From: Bacteroidales bacterium
Lineage (GTDB): Bacteria; Bacteroidota; Bacteroidia; Bacteroidales; B18-G4
Assembly: GCA_030618905.1 (NCBI GenBank)
Contig: JAUXCL010000046.1
Span: forward strand, 1-14,254
Direction of reading: 5' to 3'
Length of the DNA stretch: 14,254 nucleotides
The notes beneath the pieces are model-generated. The model worked only from the letters and a program-made list of their open reading frames with translations. It was not told the DNA's origin and ran no database searches. This document shows, in pieces, positions 6,827 to 14,254 of the stretch (position 1 is the stretch's first letter; each line of letters opens with the position of its first letter). Position numbers and translations under genes: made by a program.

Positions 6827-6835
6827 GATATTAAA

Positions 6836-7411
6836 ATGAAGAAAATCAAATTCTTATTGGTCGTGCTACTGGGTTTAGCACTTGGATATCAGTCTGCTGC
6901 GCAGGATGAAATCAGCCCTGAAAGGAAGAAAGCCATCGACAGTCTTGCCATGGAAAAAATCAGGGACCTGAGTAAGTATATCAGTATTATAGGAAGTAAG
7001 GAAACACCTTTTTCCGAAGCCAAGAGGGTCATCGACAGAACACTTGAACTCTTTGTAGAAGAGGCCAGGATGGGTGTAAGTTCACTCAGCCGTGAAGAAG
7101 TCAAATATTATCCGATCAAGGAGTATCTTGAAAGGCTCATGTTGTTGAATTATGACAAGGTCAGCATCAAATGGTACAATATCCAGTATATCAGTGATCT
7201 TGAGCTACAGCCCGATGGCAGGTATGTCGGGGTAATCACGGTATACCAGCGCTTTGAGGGCACAACCGACGACGGGCTCAAATACATGGATACCACCAAG
7301 AAAGACATCACGGTATATGTGGAGCGCAAGCAAACACAAATCGGCGGTAAGCTGATCGGTTTCTGGGATGTCCTTCTGGGAGATATCCGGGTGGTTGAAA
7401 CAATGAAATAA
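6836..7411 (+). CDS. Exported protein of unknown function; stand-alone form of the domain shared in this cluster
   Basis: This protein has 191 residues. A signal peptide covers 1-22 with predicted cleavage AA|QD. The mature part begins with helices, including LSKYISIIG (45-53) and AKRVIDRTLELF (62-73), followed by YPIKEYLERL (92-101), then likely beta strands around IKWYNIQYISDLEL (111-124), GRYVGVITVYQRFEG (128-142) and a terminal FWDVLLGDIRVVET (176-189). The helices-then-sheet layout recalls small cone-shaped NTF2/SnoaL-like folds, but that is inference from pattern only. It lacks a lipobox and membrane anchor, so it is probably periplasmic or secreted. It is 9 nt downstream of the lipoprotein gene and 26 nt upstream of the next gene. 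Confidence 0.8.
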   Translation: MKKIKFLLVVLLGLALGYQSAAQDEISPERKKAIDSLAMEKIRDLSKYISIIGSKETPFSEAKRVIDRTLELFVEEARMGVSSLSREEVKYYPIKEYLERLMLLNYDKVSIKWYNIQYISDLELQPDGRYVGVITVYQRFEGTTDDGLKYMDTTKKDITVYVERKQTQIGGKLIGFWDVLLGDIRVVETMK

Positions 7412-7437
7412 TATCCTTATCAAATCGCTATAACTTA

Positions 7438-8277
7438 ATGATGAGAAATATTCTGATCTGCTTTTTGTTGGTGGGTCTTGCCAGTTTGGGCATAAAGGCT
7501 CAATCCATCGGAACTTTTGTTGCTGATGAAAGTGAATTGTATGCTGAGACAAAGCAGGTAAACCAGTTCATACGGCGTTTCAATGCCGAAGAGGATGTGA
7601 AAGGGGAACGTCTTTACAGCAAAGACAAGGACTTTCGCAACCGGAAGCTAAGAAAGAAATACCTTCCCATCCTTTTTAACCTAAACGATGATATCCTGAC
7701 TCAGGAAATGAAGGAAAATTTCATCAGCCAGGTTATGGATAAAGAGGATCCTGTCTACCTGAAATTTCATGGTGGTGGCTTCTTTGCAGAATTAAGAACT
7801 GTTTTCAATTATAAAGGAAAAGATCAAAACCTTATCCTCTTCTTATCATTACAGGAAGAGAAAGTGGGATCAAAATGGGTCATTTCCAATATTTATTTCC
7901 AACCTTTTAAAAACGTCCTCAAGCATCCGGATACAAGCAAATACAACGACAGCCAATTTATCCATCCCCTGAGCCATGAATTGGGTTTCATGAACCTGTT
8001 TCGTGTTTTCAATAATGCAGACAGCCTGGAGATGTATACCAAAAGAGGATTTGAACCGGATTATCTGAGTATCTTTATGTTTGAAGTGAAAAGCAAGAGG
8101 ATGAAATTTAAAACGGTATCTAATTTGAAATTTCATTTTTTCCAGGTTGATGGTTGGTACTTTGAGCTTTCGTATTTCAACCGGGAAGGTTATAATACCG
8201 GTTGGCTCATTTCGAACCTCATTGAAGTATCGGACAAAGACAAGCAATTGCTAATGAAATATATTTACCATGAATAA
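7438..8277 (+). CDS. Exported protein of unknown function, third gene of the cluster
   Basis: This protein has 279 residues. It begins with two Met codons (7438 and 7441); either could be the start. A signal peptide spans 1-21, with predicted cleavage KA|QS. The first half contains QFIRRFN (42-48), a basic stretch with KDFRNRKLRKKY, and alternating strand-like segments such as VYLKFHGGGFFAEL ending in KWVISNIYFQPF. The second half has FIHPLSHELGFMNLF, the YTKRGFEPDYLSIF stretch and FQVDGWYFELSYFNREGYN. This second half looks like a conserved Bacteroidota family, but I cannot give it a number or activity. It is not clearly homologous to the domain shared by the other three proteins. Its stop overlaps the next start by 8 nt, indicating translational coupling with the leucine-rich-repeat gene. 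Confidence 0.8.
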   Translation: MMRNILICFLLVGLASLGIKAQSIGTFVADESELYAETKQVNQFIRRFNAEEDVKGERLYSKDKDFRNRKLRKKYLPILFNLNDDILTQEMKENFISQVMDKEDPVYLKFHGGGFFAELRTVFNYKGKDQNLILFLSLQEEKVGSKWVISNIYFQPFKNVLKHPDTSKYNDSQFIHPLSHELGFMNLFRVFNNADSLEMYTKRGFEPDYLSIFMFEVKSKRMKFKTVSNLKFHFFQVDGWYFELSYFNREGYNTGWLISNLIEVSDKDKQLLMKYIYHE

Positions 8278-10969
8278 ATTTTACAAAGGATTGCTTCTGC
8301 TCGCAGTAACAATCACATTTGTCTTTCCCCAAACGATCACCCGGGCCCAGCAAAAGAAAACCCAGTACACAGCTGACGAACTTGCCCGGATCAATGAGCA
8401 GGTTGAGCAATTGATCAGCATGTATCAATTTACCATCAACACCCTGGGTGATAAGGCCACTTCGGCCAGGGAACAGGAAATCATCATCACGCAAAGTTTT
8501 CAAAAAATGTTCGTGGATGAGGAAGTACAGATTGAAGATGACCTTGATGAAAAGCGAACCAATTTGATCAATAAAGATGTACAGGCTTACCTGAAAGACA
8601 TCACTTTCTTTTATAAAAATGTAAGCTTTACTTACAGCATTCAAAGCATTGAGCCCAGTTATACAGAAAATGGCGATTTATTCTTTCTGGCGACAACCAA
8701 CAGAAACCTGAGCGGGGTCAGTATCGAGAATAATTCCGTTAACAACAATAGAATTAGATATATAGAGGTTAATTATAACGATATGGAGCAGGATGTCCGT
8801 ATCGCCAGCATTTATACCACCAAGCTGAATGAAAATGAAGAAAACAGAACCTGGTGGAATGGCCTCACTCAGGCCTGGAAAGATGTCTTTGGCACCGCAT
8901 ATTTATTAGGAGACACCCTCACTTTAAATGAAGTTTATGCTTTCAGCGACAACTGGATTATCACGCGCACGGATACTTTCGAGATCATACGCTATGATAC
9001 GATCCTGGTTTACGGTACAGACACCCTTTTTATCAATGAAGTAGATACGGTGCCTGCATCCATCAAGGATACCATCCCTTATAATCCTGAAACGATCTAT
9101 GTGCATCTTGGCTCCATCGCCAACAGCAAGGAGCTAAATATTGAAAATAATGAAAAGGTATATGACCTTACTCCTTTAACAGGGTTGAGTAACCTGAGGA
9201 GCCTGAACTGTTCAGGTACCAAGACCAATGATCTTACGCCGATCAGGAACCTGTCCAAGCTGAAACATCTTGATTGCAGCAACACCCTTGTAAAAAACAT
9301 ATCTCCCTTAAAATTTTCCATGAATCTCAGAACGCTGATTCTGGATAATAATGAAATAAGGAGCCTTGGGCCGGTAGATAATTTCGTACAGCTGGAGATA
9401 CTGCATTTCAACAGCACCCATATTGACAGCCTGGAGCCACTGGCTTCATTGGAAAACTTAAAAGATCTGCGCTTTACTTCAACACCAGTAAACGACCTTT
9501 CCCCTATCTCAAACCTTGAAAATCTGCAATTATTGAACTGCTCCGAAACAGGCATACTGAACCTGAACGATGTATCCGGCATGACCAGCCTGGAAAGGCT
9601 TTACTGCGAAGACAATAACATCCAGGACCTGGCTCCCCTGGCAGGATTTCAGAACTTACAAACCCTGTACCTTGATAACACCTTGATCCGCGACCTGGAA
9701 CCTTTAGCAGGATTGCCATCACTAAAGAAGATATATTGTGATAATTCCATGATCAGCGCGGAGGAAGCCAGTCGTTTTATGGCTAATAATCCCGAAGTAC
9801 TGGTCATATATGAATCAGCAGCTTTGATCAGCTGGTGGAACGAGTTGAATGTGGACTGGCAACTGGTCTTTTCGAACTATGTCAGTGTTGATCCTGAACC
9901 TACGAAGGAACAATTACATCTGGTTTCTACGCTAACGGAAATTGACATATCCCATAATGGGCGGATCAATAACCTTGATCCTTTAAAAGAGCTCCGGATG
10001 CTGGAAAAACTCGACATGTCGTTTACCCTGGTGGAAAGCTTAGCCCCGGTTACTGACCTGGTCGACATGGCATATCTAAATGCCAAAGGTTCCAATATTA
10101 CAGACCTTAATGCAGTCAGAGACCTGATTAAGCTTGAATACCTGGATGCTTCCGTAACCAGGGTCGAAAAACTGGATGCATTGTCAGACCTGAATAACCT
10201 TGATTATTTGAATGTCGATTCCACCAATATTCAATCCCTGATCCCTCTCCGGTCATTGAAAAGTATTCAATTGATTTATTGTGATAATACCAGCATCACC
10301 ATGCCTGAGGTCATTGAATTTTATCAATACCAACCCGAATGCCTGGTTATTTACCAGTCGATCGCATTAAAAGCCTGGTGGGATGGTTTAAACAGCACCT
10401 GGAAAGATGTTTTCCATCAATCCTTCGATTTTAATGACCCCCCGGGAAAAATTGATTTACACAAGATCAATACCATCAAAGAATTAGACCTTAATAATAA
10501 TAACGGGATTCAGTCATTGTCGGCGATATCACAATTTATGCAGTTGAAGACCCTGAATTTATCAGGCACCCAGATCAATGACCTGGAACCCATCAGTAAT
10601 TTGAAGTACCTGGAACATCTGGAATTTGGTAATAATCCCATCGATGAGCTAACTGCAATAAGCAAGCTGGCAAACCTGAGATACCTCGACTTCCGAAATA
10701 CACCCGTGGACGACCTGGAACCAATCCAGTATCTGACAAACCTGGAAATCCTTAATTGCGCCGGAACATCAATTAAGAACCTGAAAGTAATCACAAACCT
10801 TGTTAATCTCAGGCGTTTATCTTTCTACAATACCCGGGTTAACAATCTGAAACCTCTCGACCCACTTGGCAATCTGGAGCAAATGGAATGTTATAATACC
10901 AAGTTATCTGATAAGAAAGTGAGAGATTTTCGTTCCACTCATCCCAATTGTGAAGTTGTTTTTTATTAA
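8270..10969 (+). CDS. Exported leucine-rich-repeat protein with a threefold WW-LRR-cap architecture
   Basis: This 899-residue protein has a signal peptide at 1-26 with predicted cleavage RA|QQ. Residues about 35-187 carry the domain shared with the two genes at the start of the cluster. A linker rich in strand-like, Asp/Thr-containing segments (about 215-275) follows. The rest is three LRR blocks of roughly 22-residue repeats, internalin/SDS22-like (pattern LxPLxxLxxLxxLxCxxTxIxD), at about 283-490, 555-670 and 735-875. Blocks 2 and 3 are each preceded by a tryptophan motif (WWNELNVDW at 522-530, WWDGLNSTW at 703-711); the first copy, WWNGLTQAW (195-203), precedes the linker and block 1. Each block ends in a cap (YCDN then LVIY at 511-514 and 692-695; CYNT then VVFY at the C-terminus). 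Such repeats usually mediate protein binding. No transmembrane anchor or clear sorting domain is visible at the C-terminus. The start overlaps the previous gene by 8 nt. Confidence 0.9.
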   Translation: MNKFYKGLLLLAVTITFVFPQTITRAQQKKTQYTADELARINEQVEQLISMYQFTINTLGDKATSAREQEIIITQSFQKMFVDEEVQIEDDLDEKRTNLINKDVQAYLKDITFFYKNVSFTYSIQSIEPSYTENGDLFFLATTNRNLSGVSIENNSVNNNRIRYIEVNYNDMEQDVRIASIYTTKLNENEENRTWWNGLTQAWKDVFGTAYLLGDTLTLNEVYAFSDNWIITRTDTFEIIRYDTILVYGTDTLFINEVDTVPASIKDTIPYNPETIYVHLGSIANSKELNIENNEKVYDLTPLTGLSNLRSLNCSGTKTNDLTPIRNLSKLKHLDCSNTLVKNISPLKFSMNLRTLILDNNEIRSLGPVDNFVQLEILHFNSTHIDSLEPLASLENLKDLRFTSTPVNDLSPISNLENLQLLNCSETGILNLNDVSGMTSLERLYCEDNNIQDLAPLAGFQNLQTLYLDNTLIRDLEPLAGLPSLKKIYCDNSMISAEEASRFMANNPEVLVIYESAALISWWNELNVDWQLVFSNYVSVDPEPTKEQLHLVSTLTEIDISHNGRINNLDPLKELRMLEKLDMSFTLVESLAPVTDLVDMAYLNAKGSNITDLNAVRDLIKLEYLDASVTRVEKLDALSDLNNLDYLNVDSTNIQSLIPLRSLKSIQLIYCDNTSITMPEVIEFYQYQPECLVIYQSIALKAWWDGLNSTWKDVFHQSFDFNDPPGKIDLHKINTIKELDLNNNNGIQSLSAISQFMQLKTLNLSGTQINDLEPISNLKYLEHLEFGNNPIDELTAISKLANLRYLDFRNTPVDDLEPIQYLTNLEILNCAGTSIKNLKVITNLVNLRRLSFYNTRVNNLKPLDPLGNLEQMECYNTKLSDKKVRDFRSTHPNCEVVFY

Positions 10970-10987
10970 TGTATTGTCGTATCTTTA
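10955..10987 (+). promoter_or_regulatory. Weak candidate promoter of the papain-fold gene
   Basis: GTTG (10955-10958), a 21-nt spacer and TATCTTTA (10980-10987) resemble TTTG...TAnnTTTG with one mismatch in each box. The upstream box lies in the last codons of the leucine-rich-repeat gene. If real, the gene at 11019 has its own start with a leader of about 25 nt; otherwise it is read through from the cluster, since no terminator hairpin is apparent in the 49-nt spacer. Confidence 0.3.
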
Positions 10988-11018
10988 TCATCCAGGACAA
11001 ACAAAATCGATTAGAAAC

Positions 11019-14000
11019 ATGCGCATAAAACTACTACTCATACTGGTCTTGGCCATTATCACTTTTACTTCAAAAAGCCAAAACACTTTACAATCAACAT
11101 TAACTCACCAGGTCTGCACACAGGAGCTGATCCCCTTAACCTTTGCCGAAGAGCAAATGCTGAAAGAGCTGCCGGAGCTTAAATTACCTGCCGGTTACAA
11201 TACTCGCTCCCTGCCACCGGTAATTGACAATTCTCAGTATCCATATTTCAGGCCCGTATTTAACCAGGATGAATACTGCTGCGGGCAGGCTGCCGGGATA
11301 GCCTATAACTTTACCTATGAAATAGACCGTGCCCGGGACCTTCCAGCCAACGTACCAGACAACCAATACCCTACACATTTTGCATGGAACTGGCTTAACA
11401 GTGGTTATGGTTATTTTGGGGTCAGCTATTTTCATAGTTTCCAGGTCCTGAAGCATTTTGGAATGCCAAATGTGACAGATTACGGCGGCACTTTATCATA
11501 TGGTGGCAATGACAGGTGGCTGTCAGGATATGATAATTATTATAACGGTATGCATAACCGGATCAATAATGCTTACCAGATCTATGTGGGTGACCCGGAA
11601 GGATTGGATGTCTTTAAACAATGGTTAGTCGACCACCATGATGGTTCTGCGATTGGTGGTGTTGGCAACTTTTACGCGCAATATATGGCTGCCAACAACC
11701 AATTACCTGCCGGCACTCCCGAAGCCGGGAAATATGTACTCATCACTTTCGGAGGTTCCGCGAATCATGCCATGACGATCGTAGGATACAATGATTCCAT
11801 CCGCTTTGATTATAACGGAGATTCACAGTACACCAATGATATTGACATCAATGGGGATGGTATTGTGGATATGAAGGACTGGGAAATTGGCGGATTCAAA
11901 ATGGCCCAGAGCTATGGAGGCGTGCCGGGATGGGGTGATCAGGGATTTGCATACATGATGTACAAGACTGTGGCAGATGATCTGGGCAGTGGAGGGATCT
12001 GGAACCATTGCGTTCATGTGCTTGATGCTAAAGAAGATTGTGATCCGCAGTTGACCATGAAGGTGACCCTGGAGCACAACAAAAGAAATGCCATTAAGGT
12101 TACAGCCGGTATTTCCACAGATATTAATGCTGTTCAACCTGATTATGTACTTGAATTTCCTATCTTAAACTACCAGGGAGGATCCTTGTTCATGCAAGGT
12201 GGAACAAGTGTACCGGCCAATAAAACTATCGAATTTGGCCTGGATATCACACCCTTACTGAGTGAGATTCTCCCCGCACAAAATGCCAAATTCTTTTTAC
12301 AGGTTGATGAGGATGATCCCTCCGGTGCCGGAACAGGAACGATCGTATCCTATTCCATCATCGATTATACCAATGGCACGCTGGAAATTCCTTGTTCACA
12401 GTCGAATGTACCCTTAAATGAAAATGACATTACCCGCTTATCTATTGTTGCAAGCATCAATTTTGACAAAGTTGAAGTCACAAATGCCTCCTTGCCTGTT
12501 GCATCGATTGGATCCTATTACAATCAACAAATGATTGCCAATAACGGTGCAGTTCCATATCGATGGCATCTCTACCGGATTTATGATGAAAGCTCAAGCA
12601 CCGGAACTTTTCCCAATATTACGCAGAACCAATTATCCCCTCCAAACAGCACCAATGGCTTTGTTACCCAAAGCATTGACTTTGACTTTCCTTTTTATGA
12701 CAGTACTTACCAGAACATTACGGTTCATGTTGATGGATACCTGATGTTTGATGAACAATTATATCCTTACCCCTATTTCAATGATGACATGGTCCTGTTT
12801 ACCACAACAAGGCATATATCACCATTCATGACCCAGGAGTTACGCTTGTATAGCAGTATGGGAGATGGCATCTGGTATGAAGGGGATCAGAACAGCGCCA
12901 CTTTCCGCTGGCAGGCGCACCTCGACGGACAGACCAGTTACGAGGTGAATATGGCCGTAAGCTTATATCCTTCAGGAGATATTGAGTTTTATTATGATTA
13001 TGTCCATGTTCCCGGTAACCTGCTCTGGATACCCGGCATTTCCGATGGTGACGATGAGACTTATCAGTTTGCAAGTCCTTATGGTAATGCCGTACCTATT
13101 CCGGGGGATATTATTGATCTGGCGCCTTATAATTACCCACCGGAACTGAGTTTATCTGAAGAAGGGATATTGAGTGGAACCATGCAGCAAGCTTATAATA
13201 ATGTTGATCTGACATTCCGGGTTACCGACAATAACTTTATTCACAATTTCAGGACTTTGCCATTCTCAACCTCCGGGATTATCATTGAAGATTCTATAAG
13301 TTCCGGTGGAGATGAGATCATCGAATTTGGAGAGACGGCCATGTTGAGTATACGCTTAACCAATATACAACCCAATCCGGTCTACAATGCGACCATGACC
13401 ATATCCTCTGAAGACTCCCTGATCACCATCACGGATAGCGTTGAAGTGTTAGGCAGCCTGCCATCTGGTGTCCCCGTCAATTTTGAAGATGCATTCTCAT
13501 TTGATATTGACCCGGGAATTCCCAATAACTATCCAATCCAAATTCAAACTAATATCAATGGAAACCGGGAAACCTGGGAAAGCAATTTGTACTACATAGG
13601 CTTCGCACCGGAAGTACTGATCAACGAGGTTATTGTGATGGATTCAGCAAATGGGTACCTGGATCCGGGAGAAGACACTGATCTTTTTATTGACCTGGAA
13701 AACAACGGAGGTGCTTCTGCAACAAACATCATTGCCACTTTAAGTACTGCAGATCCGTACATCATTATTCATGATGGCATAGATACCTTATTGATTCTTT
13801 CACCGGACTCCAGCGCTTCCTGCATATATCATATTTCTGTATCAGAAGATGCACCCATTGGCCATATTGTTCATTTTAATCTGGACCTCATGGCCGATAT
13901 GAATTATACTGCTCAGGACAGTTTTAACCTGGATATTGGACGCACACTGGAGAATTTTGAAACCGGTGACTTTTCGGCCTTCTCCTGGGGATTTGACGGG

Positions 14001-14254
14001 CGTAAAGACTGGAGAATCACCGACAACTCACCCTATGAAGGCTTCTTCGCTGCCCGATCCGGATACATTACCCACAGCGATGAGTCTTCCATGATTATTG
14101 ACATTAATGTATTTTCAGATGGGGAATTGTCATTCTACAAAAAGGTTTCATGTGAGGATGATGCCAATAATGACAACTTTGATTACCTCTCATTCATTAT
14201 CAATGGTAATGAAGTGGATAGATGGGATGGAGAGCATGCCTGGTCGCAGGAGTC
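11019..14254 (+). CDS. Large secreted papain-fold (clan CA) cysteine peptidase-like protein with beta-sandwich modules, 3' partial
   Basis: The frame from ATG 11019 stays open to the window end (1078 complete codons), so the C-terminus is missing. A signal peptide spans 1-20 with predicted cleavage KS|QN. A papain-like domain (about 50-325) has Q83 and C87/C88 in QDEYCCGQAAG, H250 in ANHAMTIVGY and Q297 in FKMAQSYGG, where Asn is usual. An EF-hand-like loop, DINGDGIVDMKD (276-287), sits between His and Gln. Next come a beta-rich region (about 335-490), an Ig-like (He_PIG-type) domain split into 492-518 and 707-739 around an insert containing FPFYDSTY, two repeat domains with the D/E-rich EFGE or LDPGED motif (about 754-860 and 863-972), and a jelly-roll domain from about 978 (ENFETGDFSAFSWGF). 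This layout resembles gingipain-like type IX substrates; a sorting domain would lie beyond the window. Protease activity is probable but not certain. Confidence 0.88.
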   Translation, partial: MRIKLLLILVLAIITFTSKSQNTLQSTLTHQVCTQELIPLTFAEEQMLKELPELKLPAGYNTRSLPPVIDNSQYPYFRPVFNQDEYCCGQAAGIAYNFTYEIDRARDLPANVPDNQYPTHFAWNWLNSGYGYFGVSYFHSFQVLKHFGMPNVTDYGGTLSYGGNDRWLSGYDNYYNGMHNRINNAYQIYVGDPEGLDVFKQWLVDHHDGSAIGGVGNFYAQYMAANNQLPAGTPEAGKYVLITFGGSANHAMTIVGYNDSIRFDYNGDSQYTNDIDINGDGIVDMKDWEIGGFKMAQSYGGVPGWGDQGFAYMMYKTVADDLGSGGIWNHCVHVLDAKEDCDPQLTMKVTLEHNKRNAIKVTAGISTDINAVQPDYVLEFPILNYQGGSLFMQGGTSVPANKTIEFGLDITPLLSEILPAQNAKFFLQVDEDDPSGAGTGTIVSYSIIDYTNGTLEIPCSQSNVPLNENDITRLSIVASINFDKVEVTNASLPVASIGSYYNQQMIANNGAVPYRWHLYRIYDESSSTGTFPNITQNQLSPPNSTNGFVTQSIDFDFPFYDSTYQNITVHVDGYLMFDEQLYPYPYFNDDMVLFTTTRHISPFMTQELRLYSSMGDGIWYEGDQNSATFRWQAHLDGQTSYEVNMAVSLYPSGDIEFYYDYVHVPGNLLWIPGISDGDDETYQFASPYGNAVPIPGDIIDLAPYNYPPELSLSEEGILSGTMQQAYNNVDLTFRVTDNNFIHNFRTLPFSTSGIIIEDSISSGGDEIIEFGETAMLSIRLTNIQPNPVYNATMTISSEDSLITITDSVEVLGSLPSGVPVNFEDAFSFDIDPGIPNNYPIQIQTNINGNRETWESNLYYIGFAPEVLINEVIVMDSANGYLDPGEDTDLFIDLENNGGASATNIIATLSTADPYIIIHDGIDTLLILSPDSSASCIYHISVSEDAPIGHIVHFNLDLMADMNYTAQDSFNLDIGRTLENFETGDFSAFSWGFDGRKDWRITDNSPYEGFFAARSGYITHSDESSMIIDINVFSDGELSFYKKVSCEDDANNDNFDYLSFIINGNEVDRWDGEHAWSQE

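Noticed and set aside
8270..10969. Internalin-type invasion protein
   Set aside because: The LRR length is similar, but there is no LPxTG anchor or internalin cap, and the organism type differs; LRR proteins serve many binding roles.
11184..13074. Absence of a long closed frame to the right of 11019, suggesting a frameshifted or broken gene
   Set aside because: The frame starting at 11019 reads without a stop to the window end, so the gene is simply cut by the window; the short frames there on both strands are shadows.

Overview
The window looks like chromosomal DNA of a Bacteroidota bacterium, probably a Bacteroidales or Marinilabiliales relative or an uncultured member. Three things point there. 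Several genes have Bacteroidota-type promoter elements (TTTG, about 19 nt, then TAnnTTTG) and no strong Shine-Dalgarno. All five proteins with a signal-peptidase-I-type leader have Gln right after the predicted cleavage site. The last gene encodes a very large multi-domain secreted protein of the kind exported by type IX secretion. No phage, insertion sequence, tRNA, rRNA or CRISPR array was seen. The window is densely coding, and the longest gene-free stretch is about 150 nt.

Left part (1-4129, all minus strand), in transcription order: rsmG (16S rRNA methyltransferase), an MFSD1-like major facilitator transporter, pepD (M20 dipeptidase), and rpmH (ribosomal protein L34). L34 is short (48 residues) and has a near-perfect promoter. 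The transporter-pepD pair suggests a dipeptide uptake and hydrolysis unit. Three different 7-bp tandem arrays lie at the ends of rsmG and the transporter gene and in the pepD leader. In gene orientation every unit carries a stop codon.

Middle part (4225-6134): a secreted GH73 glucosaminidase with two LysM domains (plus strand) faces a trimeric-type purine nucleoside phosphorylase (minus strand). Their stop codons abut with no spacer. The phosphorylase promoter lies inside the longest open frame and so fixes its start.

Right part (6127-14254, plus strand): four closely spaced genes for exported proteins, namely a lipoprotein, two small periplasmic or surface proteins and an 899-residue leucine-rich-repeat protein. 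Three of the four appear to share one domain of about 95 or more residues that I cannot name, so the group looks like one co-evolved envelope module. It is followed by a papain-fold secreted protein of at least 1078 residues, cut by the window end. That protein carries a Ca-binding-like loop, a split Ig-like domain and gingipain-style beta-sandwich and jelly-roll modules. The four-gene module is the best candidate for an undescribed system; its function is unknown.
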